This document shows, piece after piece, positions 44,342-52,831 of a stretch of DNA of 64,000 bases. Location of the stretch: the NCBI RefSeq assembly GCF_004361915.1, contig NZ_SNWP01000012.1:228584-292583 (forward strand). Direction: 5' to 3'. The position numbers and the translations under genes are program-made. The notes under the pieces are model-generated. The model did not search any database and had not been told where the DNA came from. It saw only the letters and a list, made by a program, of their open reading frames with translations. The stretch's first letter is position 1; the number at the start of each line of letters is the position of its first letter. Origin of the DNA: Sediminibacterium goheungense. GTDB lineage: Bacteria; Bacteroidota; Bacteroidia; Chitinophagales; Chitinophagaceae.

Positions 44342-44370
44342 AAAGGATCGCATTAGCGATCCTTTTATTT
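44342..44370 (+). terminator. tRNA-Cys terminator
   Basis: AAAGGATCGC (44342-44351) pairs perfectly with GCGATCCTTT (44356-44365), followed by TTTATTTT. Confidence 0.88.
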
Positions 44371-44958
44371 TATAAATAATTGATAACCAATTGTAGTTGA
44401 ATTCCTGTTTTTTGTAGTGTTTTTCCCCGAATCAAAACGTTGAAAACACGTATCCACTTGCATATTTTTTCTGTTTTTTGCCTTTTTCCGACCTTAAAAT
44501 GCTTTTTAAGGAAATTCTAATCTTAGTCATAATGGCCCCGAAAGTTGCTTTTTTCACAGCTGTATTATTTTTCTATAAATCTTACTTAATTTATTGATTT
44601 ATAATTATTTATAATCAATATTATTTGTATTTTCAACAGCGCCTGAGCCATCTCTTTTTTCCGGTTACGGAAACCTTTGCGGAATATATATGTCATTATC
44701 CACATGTGTATATAAAATAATCGTCATTTAGTTTGAAAAAATCAGCTGAATCGATTAGTTTTGATTTTTCTTAACAGGTATCACGACATATACCTGCTTT
44801 TCATAAATGTCAATGTCGTTGTTTTTAGTTCCAAAAATCCTCTGACTAACCATCACTTGATCTCCTTTATCCGCTAATCAGTAAAATCTGATTTTTTATC
44901 CTGTGTTGCCTCAACAGTAATAGCTGTTGAAACAATCATTCAGAGCCAAATTAACTTT
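44371..44958 (+). other. AT-rich promoter and leader region of the giant secreted protein
   Basis: No open frame of interest. It holds a promoter (44732-44763) and, in the roughly 190-nt leader, three hairpins: AATCAG/CTGATT followed by TTTT at 44876-44898, TCAACAG/CTGTTGA near 44914-44933, and upstream an 8-bp CCTTAAAA/TTTTAAGG near 44494-44513. The middle hairpin with T-run resembles an attenuator. Confidence 0.5.
44732..44763 (+). promoter_or_regulatory. Promoter TTTG-N20-TAGTTTTG
   Basis: TTTG at 44732-44735, 20 nt, then TAGTTTTG at 44756-44763. Both elements fit the Bacteroidota consensus exactly. It is about 195 nt before the ATG at 44959. Confidence 0.65.
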
Positions 44959-47900
44959 ATGCGTCTTTTTACTCAAAGGAGAATTTTTACATCTGTTCTT
45001 ACTGCATTCTCATTATTGCTCAGCAGTGTAGCATTCAGCCAGTTAACTGCAGGTGGATTGAACTTTGACGGTACCAATGACAAAGTAAGAGTTGTTAGAA
45101 ATACCATTGCAGGTAATGATATCGGTGATGCTTCATTTAACATCAGCGACGTTATTACGATTGAGTCATGGTTGTACGTTCCAAGTGGGTCTGCCTTTAA
45201 CGTACAGTCAGTGGTAGCCAAGTCTCAGCGCTTGCCGGCTTCTGCTCAAACAGGTTATGTGTTTCCGCGTACCAACGATAACTGGGCCAATATCCGTTTT
45301 CAATTGAATTTCAACGGTATTGGCTGGAAAGAAGTGATTGCTCCTTATCCAGGTAAAGATAGCTGGCACCATGTGGCAGCTACTTACGACGGTACTTATA
45401 TGCGTATTTATATTAATGGGGTTCTGGCCAACCAATTAGCGGTTACGGGTACAATAACTGTGAATACCAATCCGCTTACCATTGGTTATCAGAATGGTTA
45501 TACCAATGAATTTTTCAAAGGATCGATAGATGAGCTACGCATCTGGAACCGTGCATTGTCTCAGTGTGAAATTGCAGCTAACCGAAATTGCGAAATAACA
45601 GATCAGAATAAATTAATCGCATATTATAAATTTAACCAGGGTTTATTAGGAGGGGTATCCAACTTATTAGAAAATAAACTGACGGACTCAGGTCCTTTCG
45701 CCAACCATGGTTCATTGGTTGATTTTGGTCTTTTAGCCAGTGTTTCGAACTGGACAGGTGGAGCTATCGCCAATGGAACTACCTGTGCGCCTTTCGTGCA
45801 GCCTAATGTAACCATCGGTAGCAATGCATTGTCTATACCACAAGGGGGTAATCTTGAGTTAACCGCTTCAGGAGGTGTAAGTTATTCATGGACAGGTCCC
45901 AACGGATTTACTTCCACACAACAAAATCCGGTAATTAATAATGTAACAAGTGCCAATGCGGGTATTTATACGGTTAACGTAACTACTGCATCAGGATGTA
46001 CAGTACCTGAAAGTATTACAATCGGTGTTTCTGTTCCTGCACGTGCGCTCAATTTTGATGGTCTGAACGACTTTGTATCTGTACCACACAACAATCTCTT
46101 TAATACTTCCGGTGGAGTTACGATTGAAACATGGATTTATCCTACAAATGATAACACACCTACACAAAGTGTTATCAGTAAGTCTTCCATATTGAACCCT
46201 GGCTATCGATTCCCCAGAACGGATGATGGCTGGAAATCATTCTCATTCCACATATATATAGAAGGTGTTGGCTGGAATATTATCTCTGCCAGTTATCCTG
46301 CCATTAATGAATGGCACCATGTAGCGGCTACATATGATGGTTCTATCATGAAAATTTACCTTGATGGGGTATTGAAAGCTACCAAAGTAGTTACAGGTAA
46401 TATTATTGTCAATACAGATGCGCTTACCATTGGTACGCAGTCTGGTTATAGTGGAGAGTACTTCCAGGGATCTTTGGATGAAGTGAGAATCTGGAACCGC
46501 GCGTTGACAGAGTGTGAAATAGATAACAATATGACTTGTCAGATCAATCCGGTGGGTCAGTTGGGGCTGAGTGCATACTACCGTTTTAACAAAGGTCTGG
46601 TAGGTGTTAATAATGTGGGACTGAATACCGCTGAAGATCTAAGTGGTAACAACAATAACGGTACCCTCAATAATATGGCTTTAAATGGTGCTACATCTAA
46701 CTGGTCAACTGGTATAGTTGGCGATGGTGTATGTGCTACCTTTAACCCCATCATCGCTACAGCTACTGCCAATGGTAGTATATTCGAGGTAGGACAGAAT
46801 ATCCAGTTACAGGCTACAGGCGGTACCAGCTATGCCTGGACGGGTCCGAACGGTTTTACTTCCAATCAGCAATCACCTGTGATATCTAATGCACAGATCA
46901 ATAATTCAGGTTTATATACTGTTACGGTTTCTTTAGGTGGCTGCACAACAACAGCTAGTACGAACTTTTTGGTTGCCTATAAAGGCGGTTCATTAACGCT
47001 CGATGGCGCAGATGATGAAGTTGTGATACCTAATAGCCCTAGCTTAAATATCTCTAAAAATATTACACTGGAATCATGGATCTATCCAACAGATGGAACA
47101 AGGGCAACCCAGGATGTTTTGTGTAAGTCTACACTTTCTGTCAACAACGGATACAAGTTCCCACGTACAGATGATGGATGGAAAACCATTTCATTCTTCC
47201 TGCACCTGAATGGACAGTGGAAAGTACTGACTGCCAATAATTTCCCTGGCTTGAATAAATGGACCCATTGTGCTGCTACCTACGATGGCTATTACATGCG
47301 TATTTACCTCAATGGTGTGCTGGCTGCTTCCACAGAAGCAAGTGGTGATATTACCATGAATTCCAATAACCTGGTGATTGGTCAGCAACCTGGCTTCGTA
47401 GAGTATTTCAAAGGAAAGATTGATGAAGCAAAAGTCTGGAAGCGAGCTTTGAATCAGTGCGAAATCATCAATAATATGAATTGTGAGCTCCAGCCTGCTC
47501 AGACTGATCTGGTAGCTTACTATAAATTCAATCAGGGTTTTGCAGATGTGCCTAACCCAACTGAAAGAACATTGATTGACCTCAGTGGAAACAATAACAA
47601 TGGTACACTGAACAATTTTGCCCTTACCGGTTCTAATTCAAACTGGTCTGAGTTTAAAGTAAACGGAACCTGTTCAACTTATGCAGAACCCCCTGTTACA
47701 GCAGAGGCTAATGCATCTGTATTTGGTATCGGAAGTACCATTATGCTTTTTGCAAATGGTGGATCAGCCTATACCTGGAGCGGACCTAACAACTTTACAT
47801 CTTTTGTGCCAGGTCCTTCAATAACCAATGCACAACCTGTTAATTCAGGTACCTATACAGTGGCTGTTCCTTTTATTAATTGTACGATCTTCAGAAGTGT

Positions 47901-50900
47901 AAGATTAACGGTAACGCCATTGCCTGCTATTCAGGCGAATGGTCCAACAACCATCTGTCCATCATCTTTTGTTAGACTTTCTATTCCAACGGTAGGAGCG
48001 TCTTACCAGTGGTTCAGAAATGGAGTAGCCATCCCAGGTGCTGATAGTGCGATACATTCAGCCAGTGAGTCGGGATCATTCCATGTGGCTGTTACAACCA
48101 TGACAGGTCAGGTTCAGGTATCTGCACCAATCGATGTATTCGTGGTTGATAATGTTGCTCCGGTACCCGATCTGGCAGTATTACCTGTACTGAATCTTAC
48201 CGCACCGGTAACTGTTACAACCATACCTACTGCTACCGATAACTGTTCAGGAAGGGTAGAAGCTATCACCAACAGTCCGATTACATTCACGCAGTCAGGT
48301 ACCTATACTATCGAGTGGATTTATAATGATGGTAATGGAAATGAAGTAACGCAAACTCAGCAAGTGAATGTAGTGCTTCCGGCGGATGTAACACCTCCAG
48401 TGATTACCGCTCCAGCCAATATCGTTAAGTCAAATGATCTTAATACCTGTGGTGCTATCGTAACATTTGCAGCCACAGCAACAGATAACCAAAGCACGCC
48501 TGTAATTACTTACAGTAAGGCACCTGGTTCAGTATTTGCTGTTGGAACAACTACTGTAACGGTAACTGCAACAGATGCAGCAGGTAACAGTGCTACTGCA
48601 ACATTTACTGTAAAAGTAAATGACACACAAGCGCCTTCGATTACTGCGCCGGCTAATATTACATCAGCTTCCGGCTCTGGAATTGTGCTGGGAACTGCAA
48701 CGGCAACAGATAATTGTGGTCAGCCTGTACAAATTACCAATAGTACTGTTCCTTCAGTATTCCCACTGGGTGTTACTGAAATTACCTGGACAGCTACTGA
48801 TGCAGCAGGAAATGTAAGTACAGCCAAACAAAAAGTAACGATCCTGGATAATCAACCACCAGTAATTACTGCTCCCGCTACTGTAACAACGGTAACCAAT
48901 AATAACCAGGCATTTGCAACGGGTGTAAGTTTGGGTACAGCTACTGCAAGTGATAATAGTGGAGGGTCAGTAACCGTAACCAATAATGCACCTGCTCAGT
49001 ATCCTATCGGTAACACAACAGTTACCTGGACTGCAACAGATGCCTCCGGAAATCAGGCAACTGCACTTCAACTGGTGATTGTTGAAGACAAACAGGCACC
49101 TGCCTTAACTGCTCCGGCTGATAAAATTGTAAACACTAATACCGGGGCCAATTTTGCAACAGGTGTAAACCTGGGTACGGCTTCAGCTACTGATAACAGT
49201 GGCCAACCGGTTACTATCAGTAATAATGCACCGGTACAATACCAACTGGGTGTAAATACGATAACCTGGACTGCTGTAGATGCTTATGGTAATAGCAGCA
49301 CGGGTATTCAGAAAGTAACGGTGGTAGATGCTGAAGCACCAGCTATCACAGAAGTGAACAATATCATTGTAACAGCTCCACAGGGTAGTAACACAGCAAC
49401 CGTACCATCTCTCGGTACACCGATTGTATCGGATAATGTTGGAGTGGTATTACTCAGCAATAATGCTACCGGAACTGTTTATCCTATCGGAACAACATCT
49501 GTAACCTGGACAGCTAAAGATGCTGCTGGAAATACAACAACCGGCGTGCAATTGGTAACTGTTAAAGATGGTACAGCACCGACATTGGTAGGTTTGCCTG
49601 CAAATCTGAATGCATCATGCGGTAACATTCCTTCAGCTGCCAATGTAACTGCAACTGATAACTTTGATACAAATGTCAGCGTTCAGTTAGCACAAACAAG
49701 TACCAAAGGAACCAATCCTGCTCAGGTTAATTTCTATAACTATACGATCACAAGAACATGGACTGCAACCGATGCAGCAGGAAATACAACTTCAGCTTCA
49801 AGAACCATAGCCGTAGCAGATACAGAAGCGCCGGTATTCGGGTCATTGTCGAATATTGTTACCAATAATGCAGCAGGTACCTGTGGCGCTACTGTAAATT
49901 ATACGGCAACGGCTACTGATGGCTGTGGAAGTCCTGTAACTTATACTTACAGTAAAGCTTCAGGAACTGTATTCTCAGTAGGTGTTACAACTGTCACCGT
50001 TACTGCAACAGATGTAGTGGGTAATACTGCGACAAGAAACTTCACAGTAACTGTTAATGATAACCAGGCACCAGTGTTTACGAGCGTTCCTGCAAATATT
50101 ACAGTAGCGGCCCCTAACAACAGCTGTGCAGCCACTGTGAATTATGCAGCTGCTGTTGCAAGCGATGCATGTAGTGCAGTAACCCTTGCTTACAGCAAAG
50201 CATCCGGAACACAATTCTCAACAGGAACCACTACGGTAACGGTTACTGCTACTGATGCTTCGGGTAATTCAAATACAGCATCATTTACTGTGACTGTAGT
50301 GGATACACAAGCGCCTCAGTTGACATTGCCAGCAAATATCACAACCAATGTTGCTGCTAATACATGCGGTGCAAATGTTTCTTACTTCGCAACTGCAAGT
50401 GATAATTGTGGAGGTACAGTGAATCTCTCTTACAGTAAAGTTTCTGGTACTGAGTTCCCAATTGGAACAACAACCGTAACTGTTACTGCAAGAGATGCTG
50501 CCGGAAACACAAGTAACGGATCATTTACAGTGACTGTTCTTGATAATCAGGCTCCATCTATCACAGCCCCTGCCAATATTACGGTAGCTCAGGGTTCAGT
50601 TATAAATCTTGGCACACCAACAGTATCTGATAATTGTGGAACGCCGGTTGTTAGCAATAACGCACCAACCAGCTATCCTGTAGGTGTAACTACGATTACA
50701 TGGACAGCTATTGATGGTGCTGGTAATCGTAATACGGCTTCACAAACTGTAACAGTTACCGCAATACCAACAACCTGTAGCAGTTCAATCACTGTGGTGC
50801 CAGAGAATACGCTCTACACAGGTGGTGTGCCTAACAACATCTACCTGGGTTATGGACCTCAGAGAGTAACATTGAGAACGAATGTGGCTGGTGGTACTTC

Positions 50901-52410
50901 ATATACTTATACATGGACAGCTGTTTCGGGTAACGGTTCACTGAGCAGTACAACCAGTTCTCAGCCTGTATTCACACCAACAGCTGCAGGTAACTATACA
51001 TTCAGGGTTACTGTTAGAACGCAGTCTGGTTGTGTATCTACCAGTACCGTAACCATTTGTGTGAAAGATATTCGCGTGAAGGATCAGGATGATGATAAGT
51101 GTGACCATAAATCGCACAGTTCAAAAGACTGCAAACACGGTAAACACAACCACGGTAAATGTGACCACAAATCACACAATAAAGACAAGTGTAAAGACAA
51201 GTATGATGACGGTGATGATGATAATGATGAGTGTGATCATAAGTCTCATGATAGTAAAAACTGTAAACACAAAGGGCATAGACACAATAACTGTGATCAC
51301 AAGTCACATAACTCATCTTCTTGTAAAAACAAATACAATGATCGTGATGATGATGACCATGATGATGATGACGAAGAGGAGAATTATAAAGTGTATCTCT
51401 GTCATGCACCAAACGGCAATACAGGTAATGTACAAACACTCAAAATCAGTGTTAATGCAGTAGCAGCTCACCTGAGCAACCATCCTGGCGACAGACTGGG
51501 TTCATGTGCAGATCAGGGTTGTGCGGTTACGCCACCAGTACCATCATGTACAAGTACCATCAATGTCGTTCCTGAAAACAATACCTATACCGGTGGTGTT
51601 CCAACAAACCTGTACATTGGTTATGGGCCACAGCGTGTTACCTTACAGGTAAACGCCTCTGGTAGCAGTAATTATACATACAGCTGGAGAGCTTTAACCG
51701 GTGGCGGTACACTCAGCAATACCACCAGTGCTCAACCTGTATTTACAGCAAATGCAGAAGGTTACTACACTTTCGAAGTAAGAGTAACCGGACAGTCTGG
51801 CTGCACAAGTACAAGTCAGGTTGGAATCTGTGTGAAAGATATCAGAGTGGAAGAGGATTGTAATAACTGGGGTTGGTTATCATGGCTGTACTACTACTAT
51901 TACGGCTACAATAACGATGATCCGAAAGTGTATATCACCAGAAGAAATGGCAACAGCAATAATTACAACGTACTTGAAGTAAAAACCAGCGATGTTGCAT
52001 CACACCTACAACGTTATCCGAATGATATACTCGGTAAGGGCTTGACTGGTTGCGTATCAAATGCAATGGCCAATACAGGTGCGGTGAGTAACACGGCAAC
52101 CATTACCGAAGAAACAGTAGCTGTAAAAACAACCACAAAAACTGTACAGGCTGAAATTACAGATGATCTCGCAGTAACTGTAATGGGTAATCCAAGTCGC
52201 TCAATGTTTACTGTGAAAATCCAAAGCAAACATAACCAGCAGGTACAGATCAGGGTATTTGATATGTACGGCAGAGCTGTAGAGTCAAGGGCTAATCAGA
52301 ATGCTAACAGTACTGTTCAGTTTGGTCATAACCTTGGAAACGGAACCTATTATGCAGAATTTACACAGGGAAGCCGCCGCAAAGTGGTTCAACTGATAAA
52401 AGTTAAATAG
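44959..52410 (+). CDS. Giant LamG/Ig/HYR secreted protein with T9SS sorting domain
   Basis: 2483 residues. Signal peptide 1-28. Three LamG/concanavalin-like domains (about 32-275, 361-593, 676-905), each with the L-N-F/L-x-L-D-G-x-x-D start and W-x-H-x-A-A-T-Y-D-G core and each followed by an Ig-like domain with S-W-T-G-P-N-x-F-T. Then two more Ig/PKD-like units (about 991-1141) and about ten HYR repeats of 70-80 residues (1143-1936; A-P-x-I-T-x-P-A-N-I start, T-V-T-A-T-D-A-A-G-N end). Two copies of a PKD-like module (1940-2184 and 2197-2366) carry low-complexity inserts: a Cys/His/Asp repeat (2048-2135) in the first and a Tyr-rich stretch in the second. The C-terminal T9SS type A sorting domain is about 2405-2483. 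The product is likely a surface adhesin or matrix protein. Confidence 0.92.
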   Translation: MRLFTQRRIFTSVLTAFSLLLSSVAFSQLTAGGLNFDGTNDKVRVVRNTIAGNDIGDASFNISDVITIESWLYVPSGSAFNVQSVVAKSQRLPASAQTGYVFPRTNDNWANIRFQLNFNGIGWKEVIAPYPGKDSWHHVAATYDGTYMRIYINGVLANQLAVTGTITVNTNPLTIGYQNGYTNEFFKGSIDELRIWNRALSQCEIAANRNCEITDQNKLIAYYKFNQGLLGGVSNLLENKLTDSGPFANHGSLVDFGLLASVSNWTGGAIANGTTCAPFVQPNVTIGSNALSIPQGGNLELTASGGVSYSWTGPNGFTSTQQNPVINNVTSANAGIYTVNVTTASGCTVPESITIGVSVPARALNFDGLNDFVSVPHNNLFNTSGGVTIETWIYPTNDNTPTQSVISKSSILNPGYRFPRTDDGWKSFSFHIYIEGVGWNIISASYPAINEWHHVAATYDGSIMKIYLDGVLKATKVVTGNIIVNTDALTIGTQSGYSGEYFQGSLDEVRIWNRALTECEIDNNMTCQINPVGQLGLSAYYRFNKGLVGVNNVGLNTAEDLSGNNNNGTLNNMALNGATSNWSTGIVGDGVCATFNPIIATATANGSIFEVGQNIQLQATGGTSYAWTGPNGFTSNQQSPVISNAQINNSGLYTVTVSLGGCTTTASTNFLVAYKGGSLTLDGADDEVVIPNSPSLNISKNITLESWIYPTDGTRATQDVLCKSTLSVNNGYKFPRTDDGWKTISFFLHLNGQWKVLTANNFPGLNKWTHCAATYDGYYMRIYLNGVLAASTEASGDITMNSNNLVIGQQPGFVEYFKGKIDEAKVWKRALNQCEIINNMNCELQPAQTDLVAYYKFNQGFADVPNPTERTLIDLSGNNNNGTLNNFALTGSNSNWSEFKVNGTCSTYAEPPVTAEANASVFGIGSTIMLFANGGSAYTWSGPNNFTSFVPGPSITNAQPVNSGTYTVAVPFINCTIFRSVRLTVTPLPAIQANGPTTICPSSFVRLSIPTVGASYQWFRNGVAIPGADSAIHSASESGSFHVAVTTMTGQVQVSAPIDVFVVDNVAPVPDLAVLPVLNLTAPVTVTTIPTATDNCSGRVEAITNSPITFTQSGTYTIEWIYNDGNGNEVTQTQQVNVVLPADVTPPVITAPANIVKSNDLNTCGAIVTFAATATDNQSTPVITYSKAPGSVFAVGTTTVTVTATDAAGNSATATFTVKVNDTQAPSITAPANITSASGSGIVLGTATATDNCGQPVQITNSTVPSVFPLGVTEITWTATDAAGNVSTAKQKVTILDNQPPVITAPATVTTVTNNNQAFATGVSLGTATASDNSGGSVTVTNNAPAQYPIGNTTVTWTATDASGNQATALQLVIVEDKQAPALTAPADKIVNTNTGANFATGVNLGTASATDNSGQPVTISNNAPVQYQLGVNTITWTAVDAYGNSSTGIQKVTVVDAEAPAITEVNNIIVTAPQGSNTATVPSLGTPIVSDNVGVVLLSNNATGTVYPIGTTSVTWTAKDAAGNTTTGVQLVTVKDGTAPTLVGLPANLNASCGNIPSAANVTATDNFDTNVSVQLAQTSTKGTNPAQVNFYNYTITRTWTATDAAGNTTSASRTIAVADTEAPVFGSLSNIVTNNAAGTCGATVNYTATATDGCGSPVTYTYSKASGTVFSVGVTTVTVTATDVVGNTATRNFTVTVNDNQAPVFTSVPANITVAAPNNSCAATVNYAAAVASDACSAVTLAYSKASGTQFSTGTTTVTVTATDASGNSNTASFTVTVVDTQAPQLTLPANITTNVAANTCGANVSYFATASDNCGGTVNLSYSKVSGTEFPIGTTTVTVTARDAAGNTSNGSFTVTVLDNQAPSITAPANITVAQGSVINLGTPTVSDNCGTPVVSNNAPTSYPVGVTTITWTAIDGAGNRNTASQTVTVTAIPTTCSSSITVVPENTLYTGGVPNNIYLGYGPQRVTLRTNVAGGTSYTYTWTAVSGNGSLSSTTSSQPVFTPTAAGNYTFRVTVRTQSGCVSTSTVTICVKDIRVKDQDDDKCDHKSHSSKDCKHGKHNHGKCDHKSHNKDKCKDKYDDGDDDNDECDHKSHDSKNCKHKGHRHNNCDHKSHNSSSCKNKYNDRDDDDHDDDDEEENYKVYLCHAPNGNTGNVQTLKISVNAVAAHLSNHPGDRLGSCADQGCAVTPPVPSCTSTINVVPENNTYTGGVPTNLYIGYGPQRVTLQVNASGSSNYTYSWRALTGGGTLSNTTSAQPVFTANAEGYYTFEVRVTGQSGCTSTSQVGICVKDIRVEEDCNNWGWLSWLYYYYYGYNNDDPKVYITRRNGNSNNYNVLEVKTSDVASHLQRYPNDILGKGLTGCVSNAMANTGAVSNTATITEETVAVKTTTKTVQAEITDDLAVTVMGNPSRSMFTVKIQSKHNQQVQIRVFDMYGRAVESRANQNANSTVQFGHNLGNGTYYAEFTQGSRRKVVQLIKVK
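51100..51363 (+). repeat. Tandem 132-bp repeat coding Cys/His/Asp-rich segment
   Basis: Two in-frame copies of 44 residues each. C-D-H-K-S-H recurs four times, at residues 2048, 2068, 2092 and 2112, alternating between a His-rich form (S-K-x-C-K-H) and an Asp-rich form (C-K-x-K-Y-x-D). Spacing 44 residues between like forms. Confidence 0.9.
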
Positions 52411-52466
52411 TAAACTTGTTGATGTAACCCCATCATCCTTTAGAAACCAGTACCGAAAAACCAAAA

Positions 52467-52504
52467 GAAAGAGCCGTTCAAACTGAACGGCTCTTTCGAT
52501 TTTT
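52467..52504 (+). terminator. Terminator of the giant gene
   Basis: 14-bp perfect stem (52467-52480 with 52484-52497, 3-nt loop) followed by GATTTTT. It lies 56 nt after the stop. Confidence 0.93.
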
Positions 52505-52831
52505 AAGCAGGTGACGATTTTTTCAGTAACACTTTAACTACAAACCAATCTTCACCAATACGACAAATTTGTAGTAAAATCAGTACGCCTTCTTACAGTA
52601 GTTACGCTGTAATGCTTATTTTATGCATAATAATTACTGCAAATAAATACCTGTGCTGATTTTCTGTATTGTATTTAAACAACTTTTGACATAATAGTAA
52701 TTAATGTTATGTAGTAGCGTCGCTACTGTGTAACCAATCGACACTACCGATTTTTCACAAATGCTGTTATTTGTGACAGAGCCCAAGTCAAGTCACTTTG
52801 TGTTATCAAATTCAAAGTGCTACCAAGGCTT
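52505..52831 (+). promoter_or_regulatory. Leader/promoter region with multiple dyads
   Basis: No gene. Dyads: CTACAAA/TTTGTAG near 52537-52573, TTACAG/CTGTAA near 52593-52612, AGTAGCG-T-CGCTACT near 52713-52727, TCACAAAT-N6-ATTTGTGA at 52755-52776, and CACTTTG-N12-CAAAGTG at 52794-52819, just before the start of the NHL gene. No consensus promoter is certain. Confidence 0.5.

Noticed and set aside
44371..44700. Riboswitch upstream of the giant gene
   Set aside because: AT-rich with simple hairpins; no conserved riboswitch core recognised.
51089..51463. 124-residue Met/Thr/Ile-rich frame inside the giant gene
   Set aside because: It is a shifted reading of the Asp/His repeat of the main frame; the composition comes from GAT and CAC runs.
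52755..52776. CRP-type binding site
   Set aside because: The half-sites are TCACA then TGTGA, the reverse order of the CRP consensus; recorded only as a dyad.
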